Shown here piece after piece: positions 1 through 8,362 of a DNA stretch of 64,000 nucleotides; the first letter of the stretch is position 1, and each line of letters opens with the position of its first letter. The DNA is taken from NCBI GenBank assembly GCA_964370855.1, contig CAYJMF010000002.1, positions 124,001-188,000 of the forward strand, in the 5' to 3' direction. The translations under genes were made by a program, and so were the position numbers. Under the pieces are notes generated by a model. It saw only the letters and a list, made by a program, of their open reading frames with translations. It made no database searches and was not told the DNA's origin. The stretch comes from JAKLKS01 sp964370855. Lineage in GTDB: Bacteria > Planctomycetota > JAJSAM01 > JAKLKS01.

Positions 1-24
1 GAGCTTCGAGAGTGTCGTGTCCAT
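1..24 (-). CDS. 5' end of an unidentified gene (partial)
   Basis: An ATG on the minus strand at 24 follows a good Shine-Dalgarno-like GGAGGGG a few bases upstream, and the frame (MDTTLSKL) runs off the window edge. It sits 18 bases downstream of the SDR stop, so it is probably the next gene of the same operon. Eight residues are too few to identify it. Confidence 0.4.
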
Positions 25-42
25 CGGGCCCCTCCGGTGGGC

Positions 43-786
43 TCAGGGCAGGAGCGCGCCGCCGTTGACGTGGATCACCTGGCCGGTCAGGTAGCTCGCG
101 TCGTCCGAGACGAGGAACGCCGCGACCGCCGCGATCTCGCCCGGCTCCCCGTAGCGGCCGAGCGGTACGAGCTCGCGGCCGCGCTCGAACAGATCCTCCG
201 GGATCGCGCGCAGCATCGGCGTGTCGATCCCGCCGGGGGCGATCGCGTTCGCGAGCACGCCGTGGCGGGCGCCCTCGAGCGCGACCGTGCGGGTGATCCC
301 GACGATCCCGGCCTTCGCGGCCGCGTAGTTCGTCTGCCCGACCGTGCCCCAGGCGGAGATCGAGGAGAGGTTGACGATCCGGCCCCAGCCGCGCTCGCGC
401 ATCGCGGCCAGGCCGTGCTGGCAGCCGAGGTACGTGCCGCGCAGGTGCACCGCGATCACGGCGTCCCACTCCTCGTCGACCATCTTGAGCAGCGTCCGGT
501 CGCGCGTGATGCCGGCGTTGTTGACGAGCACGTCGAGGTGCCCGAATGCCTCGACCGCGGCCTCGACGGCCGCCGCCCAGGCCGGGCGGCTCGCGACGTC
601 GTGCTCGAGCGCGAGCGCCTCGCCCCCGCTGGTGCGGATCCGCGCCGCGACGGCCTCCGCGCCCGGCCCGTCGATGTCCGTGCAGGCGACCGCGGCGCCC
701 TCGGCGGCGAAGCGCTCGGCGGTGGCCGAGCCGATCGCGCCGGCGGCGCCGGTGACGAGCGCGACGTGTCCGGCGAGCCGCGTCAT
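43..786 (-). CDS. SDR-family oxidoreductase (FabG-like)
   Basis: A 247-residue classical short-chain dehydrogenase/reductase, normal in length for the family. The nucleotide-binding TGAAGAIG loop is at residues 12-19, NNAG at 89-92, and the catalytic triad is S141, Y154 and K158 (YAAAK). Such enzymes interconvert 3-oxoacyl and 3-hydroxyacyl thioesters or other ketone/alcohol pairs using NAD(P)H in the cytoplasm. The start overlaps the stop of the MaoC gene by four bases (ATGA), so translation is coupled. With MaoC, DUF35 and thiolase-like partners it probably reduces or oxidises an acyl-CoA intermediate; the substrate cannot be told from sequence. Confidence 0.9.
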   Translation of the reverse strand: MTRLAGHVALVTGAAGAIGSATAERFAAEGAAVACTDIDGPGAEAVAARIRTSGGEALALEHDVASRPAWAAAVEAAVEAFGHLDVLVNNAGITRDRTLLKMVDEEWDAVIAVHLRGTYLGCQHGLAAMRERGWGRIVNLSSISAWGTVGQTNYAAAKAGIVGITRTVALEGARHGVLANAIAPGGIDTPMLRAIPEDLFERGRELVPLGRYGEPGEIAAVAAFLVSDDASYLTGQVIHVNGGALLP

Positions 787-1238
787 GCCGCCTCCGCCTC
801 CGCCGTGCGGGCGCCGACCAGGAGCACGTCGGTACCGGTCTGGACGATCTCGCCGTCCTGGTTCGCGACCTCGATCGCCATGGTCACGACGCCGGCGCCC
901 GGCCGCGACTTCGAGCGGCGCACCGACTCGACCCGGTAGCGAGCCTGGATCGTGTCGCCGGGGTAGACGGGGGCCGTGAAGCGGCGCTGCTCCTCCAGGT
1001 ACGCGATCAGGTGGAGGCCGTCGAGCTCCGAGCGCAGGCCGCTCGAGATCGCGAGCACGAGCAGCCCGTGCGCGATCCGGCCCCGAAACGGCGTCTCTTC
1101 CCGGACGAACAGGTCGTCGGTGTGGAGCGGGTTGAAGTCGCCGGAGAGGCCGCAGAAGGCGACGATGTCGGCCTCCGTCACGGTCCGCCGCGCCGTGACG
1201 AGCTCCTGGCCCGGCTCCAGGTCCTCGAGGTGGATCAT
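783..1238 (-). CDS. MaoC-like (R)-enoyl-CoA hydratase, hot-dog fold
   Basis: A 151-residue single-domain MaoC dehydratase. The hydratase signature is visible near residues 33-54, with the catalytic Asp/His pair in SGDFNPLH and a following GRIAHGLL segment. The open frame extends upstream, but the ATG at 1238 overlaps the upstream stop (ATGA), follows a GGAGG-like site and matches the normal N-terminus, so the longer version is rejected. It would hydrate a trans-2-enoyl-CoA to a 3-hydroxyacyl-CoA, feeding the SDR encoded just downstream. Confidence 0.88.
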   Translation of the reverse strand: MIHLEDLEPGQELVTARRTVTEADIVAFCGLSGDFNPLHTDDLFVREETPFRGRIAHGLLVLAISSGLRSELDGLHLIAYLEEQRRFTAPVYPGDTIQARYRVESVRRSKSRPGAGVVTMAIEVANQDGEIVQTGTDVLLVGARTAEAEAA

Positions 1239-1654
1239 CCTGCCTCCTTCCGGGTCGCGTTGGGGAGGGCGATGCCGCCGGCCGCCGGCGTGAGCACGAT
1301 TCGCACCGGCAGGTCGCAGGCGAGCACCTCGAGCGGCGTGTCGACGACGTTGACGGCGAGGCGGGGCCCCTCGTCGAGCTCGACGATCCCGAACGCGTAG
1401 GGGACGTCGTCCGCGAACGAGGGATCCGAGGTGCGCTGCACGACCGAGAACGTGTGCAGACGCCCGCTGCCCGTCGCCTCGACCCACTCGGGGTCCGGGG
1501 CGAAGCAGCGCACGCAGTGGCCGCGTGGGTAATGCTGGTACGCCCCGCAGGCGCGGCAGCGCTGGAGCAGCAGCCTGCCCTCCGCGGCGGCCTCCCAGTA
1601 CGTGCGGGAGAGCTCGTCGCCGAGCACGGGCAGGGGCTTCGGGCGGCCGCTCAC
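1235..1654 (-). CDS. DUF35 zinc-ribbon/OB-fold protein, thiolase partner
   Basis: A 139-residue protein with an N-terminal rubredoxin-like zinc ribbon (C33-x2-C36 and C47-x2-C50) followed by an OB-fold, the standard DUF35/DUF35_N layout. Family members form complexes with SCP-2-type thiolases or HMG-CoA synthase and are thought to help hold the CoA substrate. The gene lies directly between the thiolase-like gene and MaoC and overlaps MaoC by four bases, exactly the context expected. Confidence 0.88.
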   Translation of the reverse strand: MSGRPKPLPVLGDELSRTYWEAAAEGRLLLQRCRACGAYQHYPRGHCVRCFAPDPEWVEATGSGRLHTFSVVQRTSDPSFADDVPYAFGIVELDEGPRLAVNVVDTPLEVLACDLPVRIVLTPAAGGIALPNATRKEAG

Positions 1655-1655
1655 G

Positions 1656-2810
1656 TCAGATCCCCAGGATGATCGTCGCGGTCGCCGACAGCGAGCCGCC
1701 GGTGCCGTGGCAGAGAACGAGCCTCGGGTCGGCGAGCTGGACGCCCGGGCTCTCGCCGCGGAGCTGCCGCGCGCCCTCGATCAGCGTGAAGATCCCCCGC
1801 CGGCCCGGGTGGTTCGACGACAGGCCGCCGCCGTCAGTGTTGATCGGGAGTGAGCCGGTGGGCGCGAGCGCGCCGCTCTCGACGAATGCGCCGCCCTCGC
1901 CCCGCCCGCAGAAGCCGAGGCTCTCGAGCGTGAGCAGGACCGTGATCGTGAAGCTGTCGTAGATCTGCGCGCAGTCGAGGTCGTCGAGCGTGACCCCCGC
2001 CATCGCGAGCGCGCGCGGCCCCGAGAGCCGCGCGACCGTCTCCGTGTACGGCCACATCTGGCTCATCTGCACCTGGCCGGCCGCCTCGCCGAACCCGAGC
2101 AGCCAGATCGGGCGCTTGCGGCACGACGCTGCCCTGCTGCGCCCCGTCAGCACGATCGCGCCGCCCGAGTCCGTGACCACGCAGCAGTCGAGGCGCCGCA
2201 GCGGCGAGGCGATCACGGGCGACGCGAGCACGTCCTCGACCGTCAGGGGGTCGCGGTAGCGCGCGTCCGGGTTCGCGGCCGCGTTCGCCCGGCACTGCAC
2301 GGCGACCAGCGCAAGCTGCTCCGGGGTCGTGCCGAGCTCGTGCAGGTGACGCTGCGCGGCCAGCGCGTACGCCGCGACCGTCGTCAGCCCGTAGGGCGCC
2401 TCGTAGCCGTAGGGGCCCCAGCCCGGCGGAGGCGTGTCGAAGTCGGCCGCGCCCGAGTAGGAGCAGGCCGCATAGCTCACGACCACGACGTCAGCGAGGC
2501 CGGTCGCGATCGCGGCGGCGGCGTGACCCGCCTGCGAGAGCGGCGCCGCCCCGCCCGTATCGGTGCCGTCGAGGAAGGTCGGGTGGATCCCCAGCCACTC
2601 CGCCACCTCGCACGTGTCCATCCAGGCGCCTCCCTCGCCGGGAAAGCCGGCGGCCGTGCAGAAGCCGTCCACGTCGGCGACCGAGAGCCCGGCGTCCTCG
2701 AGCGCCCCCCGCACGCACTCCGCCTGGAGCTCGAACGGGTGCATGCCGGGCGCCTTGCGCCGCGGCGACTCGTACGCCCCGACGATCGCCACCTCGCCGC
2801 TCAGACCCAT
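1656..2810 (-). CDS. SCP-2/acetyl-CoA acetyltransferase-like thiolase homologue
   Basis: About 384 residues with thiolase-fold features: an N-terminal VAIVGAYESP strand, a C-terminal NTDGGGLSSNHPG segment and a CHGTGG motif carrying the usual C-terminal catalytic His. The nucleophilic-cysteine region instead reads GTDTGGAAPLSQAG, so the normal acyl-carrying Cys is not evident. This is common in DUF35-linked thiolase-like proteins, some of which do retro-aldol or non-thiolytic chemistry. ATG at 2810 is preferred because upstream codons add twelve residues with no family match. First gene of the DUF35/MaoC/SDR operon. Confidence 0.82.
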   Translation of the reverse strand: MGLSGEVAIVGAYESPRRKAPGMHPFELQAECVRGALEDAGLSVADVDGFCTAAGFPGEGGAWMDTCEVAEWLGIHPTFLDGTDTGGAAPLSQAGHAAAAIATGLADVVVVSYAACSYSGAADFDTPPPGWGPYGYEAPYGLTTVAAYALAAQRHLHELGTTPEQLALVAVQCRANAAANPDARYRDPLTVEDVLASPVIASPLRRLDCCVVTDSGGAIVLTGRSRAASCRKRPIWLLGFGEAAGQVQMSQMWPYTETVARLSGPRALAMAGVTLDDLDCAQIYDSFTITVLLTLESLGFCGRGEGGAFVESGALAPTGSLPINTDGGGLSSNHPGRRGIFTLIEGARQLRGESPGVQLADPRLVLCHGTGGSLSATATIILGI

Positions 2811-2897
2811 GCGCGCTCCCACGCTCCGTCCGCCATCGAGGCGCAAGCCTAGATGCTGGGCAATTATCGATCAATCATCCAGCCCTATCATGCGCCC
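2811..2897. promoter_or_regulatory. Divergent promoter region, thiolase operon / ureABC
   Basis: This 87-base gap separates the minus-strand acyl-CoA operon from the plus-strand urease-like operon, so it must hold both promoters unless the operons are read from further away. It contains an AT-rich patch (AATTATCGATCAATCATC at about 2861-2878) that stands out against very GC-rich surroundings and could be a promoter core or regulator site. No precise -35/-10 pair can be claimed. Confidence 0.4.
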
Positions 2898-3218
2898 GTG
2901 CGCCTGACGCCGAAGGAGCGCGACCGCCTGACCGTCTTCCTCGCGGCCGAGCTCGCCCGGCGCAGGCGCTCGCGGGGGCTGCGGCTCAACCACCCGGAGG
3001 CGGTGGCGCTGATCGCGGACGAGGTGTTCGAGAAGGCCCGCGACGGAGTCTCCTACGAGGAGGTGGTCGCGCACGGCTACTCGGTGCTGGGGCCCGCGGA
3101 CGTCCTCGACGGGGTGGCCGCGCTCGCCTCGTACGTCGAGGTCGAGCCGCTGTTCGCCGACGGGACGAGGCTGGTCGTGCTGCGCGACCCGATCGCCCTG
3201 GTGGAGCCGCCCGCGTGA
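2898..3218 (+). CDS. ureA: Urease gamma subunit homologue
   Basis: 106 residues from a GTG at 2898. That start aligns with the canonical UreA N-terminus (V-R-L-T-P-K-E); an ATG 45 bases upstream would add residues unlike the family. The conserved segment LRLNHPEAVALIADEVFEKARDG is clear. UreA packs with UreB and UreC in the (alpha-beta-gamma)3 core of urease. The stop overlaps the ureB GTG start (GTGA). The C-terminus is a little longer than usual. Confidence 0.88.
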   Translation: MRLTPKERDRLTVFLAAELARRRRSRGLRLNHPEAVALIADEVFEKARDGVSYEEVVAHGYSVLGPADVLDGVAALASYVEVEPLFADGTRLVVLRDPIALVEPPA

Positions 3219-3523
3219 TTCCCGGCGAGATCGTCACCGGCGGCCCGCCGCGCGGGCCAGACCTCGCGGACGCCGTCAGCGTGACCGTGCGCAACGAGGG
3301 CGCGGTTGCCGTCGGTGTCACCTCCCACTTCCACTTCTACGAGGTCAACCCGGCCCTGCGCTTCGACCGCGAAGCCGCCTACGGGCGGCGCCTGGCCGTG
3401 CCGGCGGGCGCGATCGCCTGGTTCCCGCCGGGGGAGGACGTGGCCGTCGCGCTCGTCCCCTATCGCGGGCGCCGCGTCGTCGTCGGCATGAACGGCCTCG
3501 TCGACGGGCCGCTCGAGCGCTGA
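3215..3523 (+). CDS. ureB: Urease beta subunit homologue
   Basis: 102 residues beginning MIPGEI, the hallmark UreB start, followed by a beta-rich domain with SHFHFYEVNPALRFDR, matching the conserved UreB HFHF/N-x-AL-x-FDR core. GTG start overlapping the ureA stop, and stop overlapping the ureC ATG, so the three subunits are translationally coupled. UreB is structural and contacts the mobile flap of UreC. Confidence 0.9.
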   Translation: MIPGEIVTGGPPRGPDLADAVSVTVRNEGAVAVGVTSHFHFYEVNPALRFDREAAYGRRLAVPAGAIAWFPPGEDVAVALVPYRGRRVVVGMNGLVDGPLER

Positions 3524-5184
3524 TGGAGCGAGACGCCTACGCAGCCGTCTACGGTCCCGCGCTCGGCGACCGTGTGCGCCTCGGCGACACCGACCTCTGG
3601 GTCGAGGTCACGGACGACCGTACGGAGTACGGCGAGGAGGCGATCGCCGGCTGGGCGGGCACGATCCGCGACGGGCTGGCCGCCCGCGCCGCCGCCCGGG
3701 GCTCCTGCGACCTCGCGATCACGAACTGCCTCCTCCTCGACCCCGTTCTCGGAGTCGTCAAGGCGTCGATCGGGATCCGCGACGGCCGCGTCGTCGCCGT
3801 CGGCCGCGCGGGCAACCCGGACCTCCAGGACGGCATCGACGTCGCGATCGGCACCGGCACGGCGATCGTCTCGGCCGAGGGCCTGATCGCGACCCCGGGG
3901 GCCGTCGACTCGCACGTCCACCTGCTCTCGCCGGCGCTGGCGGAGGCCGCGCTCGCGTCGGGGGTGACCACCGTCGTCGGCCAGGACTACGGCCCGATCT
4001 GGAACCTCGGCGCCAACCCGCCGTGGGCGCTCGAGCGCCAACTTGCCGCGCTCGACGCCTGGCCGCTCAACGTGGCTCTGCTCTGCCGGGGCTCCGCGAG
4101 CCGCCCGGAGACGATCGAGGAGTCGCTGCTCGCCGGCGCGGCCGGCCTCAAGATCCACGAGGACGTTGGCGCGACGCGCACCGCGATCGAGCAGGCGCTG
4201 CGCCTGTGCGACGCCCACGACGTGCAGCTCGCGATCCACACGGACGGGCTGAACGAGTCGCTCTCCGTCGAGGACACGCTCGAGGCGTTCGCGGGGCGCA
4301 CCGTGCACGCGTTTCACATCGAGGGCTGCGGCGGCGGCCACGCCCCCGACCTGTTGCGCCTCTGCGGGGAGCCGAACGTGATCTGCTCGTCGACCAACCC
4401 GACCATCCCCTACGGCGAGAGCGCGGCCGCCGAGCACGAGGAGATGATCATGGTCGTCCACTACATGAGCGACCTCCTGCCCGGGAACCGGGAGGCTGCG
4501 GGCCGCCGCGTGCGGCCTGCGACCATGGGCGCCGAGGACGTGCTGCACGACCTCGGGCTGATCGCGATCACCTCGTCGGACTCGCAGGGCATGGGTCGGA
4601 TCGGCGAGACCGTCCGCCGCACGTTCCAGCTCGCCCACAAGCTGAAGGGCGAGCGCGGCGCCGAGGGGGAGAACGACAACGAGCGCGTGCTGCGCTACCT
4701 CGCGAAGCTGACGATCAACCCGGCGCTCGCCCACGGGCTCGCGCACGAGGTCGGCTCGCTCGAGCCCGGCAAGCTCGCCGACGTCGTCCTCTGGCAGCCC
4801 GCGTTCTTCGCCGTCAAGCCGGAGCTCGTCCTGAAGAGCGGCTTCCCCGCCTACGGTGCGGTCGGCGAGCCGAACGCCTCGACCCTGTTCGCCGAGCCGG
4901 TCGGGATCGTCGCGCAGTTCGGGGCCTGCGGGCCGGCAGCGGCCGAGCTGTCCGTGACGTTCGTGGCCGCGGCGGCGCTCGACCGGCCCGCTGGCCGCTC
5001 GGCAAGGCGGCGCAGCGCGGTGCGCGGCTGCCGCACGGTCTCGCAGCGCGCGATGGTGCGAAACGACCGCCTCGGCTCTGTCCGCGTCACGCCCGACGGC
5101 TCCGCCGTGACGCTCGACGGGAAGCCGATCTCCTCGCCGCCCGCCGCCGAGGTGCCGCTGTCGCGCCGCTACCTGCTCGTGTAG
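3523..5184 (+). CDS. ureC: Divergent urease alpha subunit (nickel amidohydrolase)
   Basis: 553 residues, slightly shorter than the roughly 567 usual. By my hand alignment to Klebsiella UreC all dinickel ligands are present: H131 and H133 (HVH), carbamylated K210 (GLKIHED), H239, H265 and D353 (SSDSQ). The catalytic flap His is kept (H313) and so is the flap Arg (R329), but the mobile-flap Cys is Val312 and the next His is Tyr314. The loop that normally reads GGTGPAAGTHATTCTPG is four residues shorter and unrelated (QDYGPIWNLGANPPW). These changes affect the substrate pocket, so the substrate may not be urea. No ureD/E/F/G lies nearby, so nickel insertion would need genes elsewhere. Converges tightly on the ABC operon. 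Confidence 0.85.
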   Translation: MERDAYAAVYGPALGDRVRLGDTDLWVEVTDDRTEYGEEAIAGWAGTIRDGLAARAAARGSCDLAITNCLLLDPVLGVVKASIGIRDGRVVAVGRAGNPDLQDGIDVAIGTGTAIVSAEGLIATPGAVDSHVHLLSPALAEAALASGVTTVVGQDYGPIWNLGANPPWALERQLAALDAWPLNVALLCRGSASRPETIEESLLAGAAGLKIHEDVGATRTAIEQALRLCDAHDVQLAIHTDGLNESLSVEDTLEAFAGRTVHAFHIEGCGGGHAPDLLRLCGEPNVICSSTNPTIPYGESAAAEHEEMIMVVHYMSDLLPGNREAAGRRVRPATMGAEDVLHDLGLIAITSSDSQGMGRIGETVRRTFQLAHKLKGERGAEGENDNERVLRYLAKLTINPALAHGLAHEVGSLEPGKLADVVLWQPAFFAVKPELVLKSGFPAYGAVGEPNASTLFAEPVGIVAQFGACGPAAAELSVTFVAAAALDRPAGRSARRRSAVRGCRTVSQRAMVRNDRLGSVRVTPDGSAVTLDGKPISSPPAAEVPLSRRYLLV

Positions 5185-5188
5185 AGGC

Positions 5189-6061
5189 TCAGAGCTCGAG
5201 GCGTGCCAGCTCGCGTACCGCCGAGCCGCGCTCGCCGCCGCGGCGTCGCACCGCCTCCCAGATGCCGAAGGCGAGCGCCACCGCCCCGAGCGTGAGGAAC
5301 AGGGTCAGGCTCGCGAGCGCGTTCAGGGCGGGCGTCGGCGAGCCCCGCGCGTTGGAGTAGATCCGGACGGGAACCGTGTCCGTGCCCGAGCCGGCCGAGA
5401 GGAACGCGCTGACCACGAAGTCGTCCATCGAGAGCGCGAACACGACGATCGCGCTCGCCACGATCGCGGGCGAGAGCAAAGGCAAGAGCACCGAGCGAAG
5501 CGTCCTGAGCGACGAGGCGCCGAGGTCCATCGCCGCCTCCTCGTACTCCTGGCCGATCGAGACGAGACGGCCGCGTACGACGAGCAGCACGAACGCCAGC
5601 GAGAACGTGACGTGGCCGGCGAGCTGGGCGGGCGTCCCGAGCGGCATGAACGTGAGCAGGTTGACGAAGACGAGCAGGAGCGCCGAGCCCATCACGATCT
5701 CGGGCGTCACGAGCGTCGAGAGCGCGAGCAGGTTCGCCGGTCGCGCCACCCGCCCGCGCCAGCGCGTGATCCCGATCGCGAGCGCGACCCCGAGCGGTAC
5801 CGCGATCGCGATCGCGAGCCCGGCGAGGCGCAGGCTCTGGAACAGCGCCGAGCGGAGGTCGGGGTCGTGCCAGACGGACAGGTCCGGGTCGCCCCAGTAC
5901 CAGCGGGTCGACCAGCCCTGGCCCGAGCTGCGCGAGCGGCCCTCGTTGAACGAGAAGCGCACCGCGAGCAGTACGGGCACGAGCGACCACGCGAGGTAGG
6001 CGAGCGTGAACAGGAGGAGCAGCTTCGGTCGCCGCCGCAGCTTCGCGAGCCTCGTCCTCAT
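5189..6061 (-). CDS. potC: Polyamine-type ABC transporter permease (PotC-like)
   Basis: 290 residues with about six hydrophobic segments and the permease coupling (EAA) loop near the middle (EEAAMDLGASSLRTLRSVLLPLLSP), the contact point for the ATPase. The order of genes (binding protein, this permease's partner, this permease) is that of spermidine/putrescine importers. It overlaps the partner permease by four bases. The substrate is presumed to be a polyamine or similar cation, by family only. Confidence 0.88.
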   Translation of the reverse strand: MRTRLAKLRRRPKLLLLFTLAYLAWSLVPVLLAVRFSFNEGRSRSSGQGWSTRWYWGDPDLSVWHDPDLRSALFQSLRLAGLAIAIAVPLGVALAIGITRWRGRVARPANLLALSTLVTPEIVMGSALLLVFVNLLTFMPLGTPAQLAGHVTFSLAFVLLVVRGRLVSIGQEYEEAAMDLGASSLRTLRSVLLPLLSPAIVASAIVVFALSMDDFVVSAFLSAGSGTDTVPVRIYSNARGSPTPALNALASLTLFLTLGAVALAFGIWEAVRRRGGERGSAVRELARLEL

Positions 6062-6951
6062 CGCAGCCTCCGCGCGGCCCGCGCGGCCGAGACGAGGTAG
6101 GCGACGATCAGGACGAGCAGGAGCATGGTCAGCACGACGACGAGCGCAGCCCCCACCGGGATCTGCTGGCCGCCGCGCAGGTAGAGGTTGATCTCGTTCC
6201 CGATCAGGCTCGTACGTGGCGAGCCCGACAGGAGGTCGGGCGTGTAGTAGTCGCCGAACATCGGCAGGGCGATGATCACGCTGCCGGCGAGGATCGCCGG
6301 CGCCGACAGGGGCAGCGTCACGCGCCGGAAGGTCTGGAACGGCCCCGCACCGAGGTCGCGCGCGGCCTCGAGCACACGCTCGTCGATCCGGTCGAGGAAC
6401 GCGTACAGCGGCAGGATCAGGAACGGCACGTAGCCGTAGACGAGCCCGAGGATCACCGAGGAGGCGCGGCCGTCGAGCCAGGCGACCGGTCGGTCGACCA
6501 CGTGCGCCCAGAGCAGCGCGTCGTTGACCCAGCCGTCCTCCTGGAGCAGGTTGATCCAGGCGAGCATCCGCATCAGGTAGCTGATGAAGAACGGCGCGAC
6601 CAGCCCGACCAGGAGGAGCGTCCTGAAGCGCCCGGCGCGGCGGGCGGCGAAGTAGGCGACGGGGTAGGCGATGAGCAGCGAGAGCGCGAGCGCGACGACG
6701 ACGTAGACGATCGTGCGCAGGAACACGGTCTGGAACGGCCCGCCGCTCGTGAACAGGCCGTCGAAGACGAACGAGAACGCGGAGGTGTCCCAGTCGAGCG
6801 GGTTCCAGGTCGGCTTCGGCGTCTGGAAGATCGGGTCGACCGTGCCCATCGCGACGGCGAGGACCGCGTAGAACGGCACGCAGAAGAAGAGGCCGAGCCA
6901 GACGAGCGCCGGCGCCGAGAGGGCGGGCCAGAGCCAGCGCGGGTAGCTCAC
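6058..6951 (-). CDS. potB: Polyamine-type ABC transporter permease (PotB-like)
   Basis: 297 residues, multi-pass membrane protein with an EAA loop (LEAARDLGAGPFQTFRRVTLPLSAP). The N-terminal membrane helix comes after WPALSAPALVWLGLFF, followed by a long periplasmic loop mentioning PTWNPLDWDTSAF, typical of PotB. Ten bases downstream of the binding-protein stop and overlapping the next permease, so all three are one transcript. Confidence 0.88.
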   Translation of the reverse strand: MSYPRWLWPALSAPALVWLGLFFCVPFYAVLAVAMGTVDPIFQTPKPTWNPLDWDTSAFSFVFDGLFTSGGPFQTVFLRTIVYVVVALALSLLIAYPVAYFAARRAGRFRTLLLVGLVAPFFISYLMRMLAWINLLQEDGWVNDALLWAHVVDRPVAWLDGRASSVILGLVYGYVPFLILPLYAFLDRIDERVLEAARDLGAGPFQTFRRVTLPLSAPAILAGSVIIALPMFGDYYTPDLLSGSPRTSLIGNEINLYLRGGQQIPVGAALVVVLTMLLLVLIVAYLVSAARAARRLR

Positions 6952-6961
6952 CGGAGGCGGG

Positions 6962-8266
6962 CTAGACGCCGGCCTTGAACTCGGCCCAGGCGTTCTGCCA
7001 GAGGATCTGCCCCTCCGGGCTGAGCTCGAGCTCCTGGTAGCCGCGGTCGAAGTCCGACGGGCGCACGACCGCCGTCGCCAGGTGCGGGGGCACGACCTCG
7101 TCCGCGACCAGGCGGTCCGGATCGATGGAGGTGAGCGGCGGCTGGTAGCCGACGTAGCCGGCGAAGTTCTCGTACGCGTGCTTCTCGTCGAGCATGAAGT
7201 TGAGGAAGTGGTGGGCGAGCACGGGGCGCTGCGAGCTGCGCAGCACCGCCATCGCGTCGCTGCCGATCGCGCCGCCGCCCTCCGGTGGGTACCAGTAGCC
7301 GATCACGCTCGCGTCCGTCCCCTCCGGGAGGTAGTAGGGTGCCGCGATCATCGAGCCCGACCAGGCCTGGTGAATCCAGGCGGAGCCTTCGGGGATCTTC
7401 GTGTAGTCCTCGATCGAGACCTTGACGTTGACGAGGTCGCTCAGCGCGATCAGCTCCTCCTTCGCCGCCTCGATCGCCGCCGGGTCCTCGGTGTTCAGGT
7501 CGGTGATCCCGTTCTTCAGGAGCACCATGCTGATCGCCTCGCGGCTGTCGTCGAGCAGGAACGTCTTCCCCTTGTACGTCTCGTCCCAGTAGATCTCGTA
7601 GGGGTTCGCGAGCGTGCCGGGGTCAGCGGCGAGCTTGTCGGTGCGGTAGCCGATCCCGGTCGTGTAGAGGGTGTAGGGGACCGTGTACTGCGAGCCGGCG
7701 TCGTAGAACGGGTCCTGGAGCTGCGGCCAGACATTCGCGAGGTTCGGGATGTAGTCCAGATCGAGCGGGCGCAGCAGCTTGCCCGCGACGAGCCTGCCGA
7801 TCCGGTCCGGGGTCGGGAAGAAGACGTCGAACTCGACAGCGCCCGAGGCGAGCTTCGTGATCGCCTCGTCCATCGTGTAGAAGGTCGTGAGCTCGACCTC
7901 GACGCCGTATTCCTCGCCGAACTCCTTCAGCTTGCGCTTCCAGAGGTAGTCGACCCAGTTGTAGACGCGCAGCGGGCCACCCTCGGGCTCGAGCCCCGAC
8001 TCGGGCGGCGGGTTGTCGTCGAAGAGGGGCAGTGTGACCGGGTTGTCCGGCCGGGCGAGCTGGAACGGCGCGTCACCCCCGCCGGTCGTCGCCGGCGTGG
8101 TGTCGGGGCCGGTCGCCGGCGTGGTAGACGTCGGAGTGGCGCTCCCGCCCGAGTCGCCGCAGGCAGCGAGCAGCGAGCCCGAGCCGGCCAGGCCGAGCGC
8201 GGTCGCGGCGCTCGCCCGCAGGAAGTCGCGCCGGTCGAGACCCCGTCGCTCACGTGGATGCCTCAT
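6962..8266 (-). CDS. potD: Extracellular polyamine-type solute-binding lipoprotein (PotD-like)
   Basis: 434 residues from ATG 8266. It begins with a twin-arginine-like RRDFLRAS stretch and a hydrophobic run ending in a lipobox (SLLAAC), then a Ser/Thr/Pro/Gly-rich linker, typical of actinobacterial lipoproteins. The mature part matches PotD/PotF-type binding proteins (LRVYNWVDYLW, GVEVELTTFYTMDEAITKL, PYTLYTTGIGYRTDKL). It would capture the ligand outside the membrane and deliver it to the two permeases. No ATPase gene is in this operon; the partial potA at 17.1-17.5 kb may serve both systems. Confidence 0.88.
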   Translation of the reverse strand: MRHPRERRGLDRRDFLRASAATALGLAGSGSLLAACGDSGGSATPTSTTPATGPDTTPATTGGGDAPFQLARPDNPVTLPLFDDNPPPESGLEPEGGPLRVYNWVDYLWKRKLKEFGEEYGVEVELTTFYTMDEAITKLASGAVEFDVFFPTPDRIGRLVAGKLLRPLDLDYIPNLANVWPQLQDPFYDAGSQYTVPYTLYTTGIGYRTDKLAADPGTLANPYEIYWDETYKGKTFLLDDSREAISMVLLKNGITDLNTEDPAAIEAAKEELIALSDLVNVKVSIEDYTKIPEGSAWIHQAWSGSMIAAPYYLPEGTDASVIGYWYPPEGGGAIGSDAMAVLRSSQRPVLAHHFLNFMLDEKHAYENFAGYVGYQPPLTSIDPDRLVADEVVPPHLATAVVRPSDFDRGYQELELSPEGQILWQNAWAEFKAGV

Positions 8267-8362
8267 GGCCCCTCCAAGTCTCGAGATCACCGGATCGATC
8301 CCGAGTGAACCACAGTTCGCGCGCGGCTTCAACCGTGCGGCCGGTGATGGTACGGTGCCCCC
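8267..8362. promoter_or_regulatory. Divergent promoter region, ABC operon / catabolic operon
   Basis: A 96-base gap between the start of the binding protein (minus) and the C45 hydrolase (plus). Both operons must start from here or nearby, which hints at co-regulation of uptake and breakdown. No exact promoter elements or operator are evident. Confidence 0.35.

Noticed and set aside
2898..5184. A complete, normal urease operon
   Set aside because: The flap and substrate loop differ from classical urease and no accessory genes are present, so a urea substrate should not be assumed.
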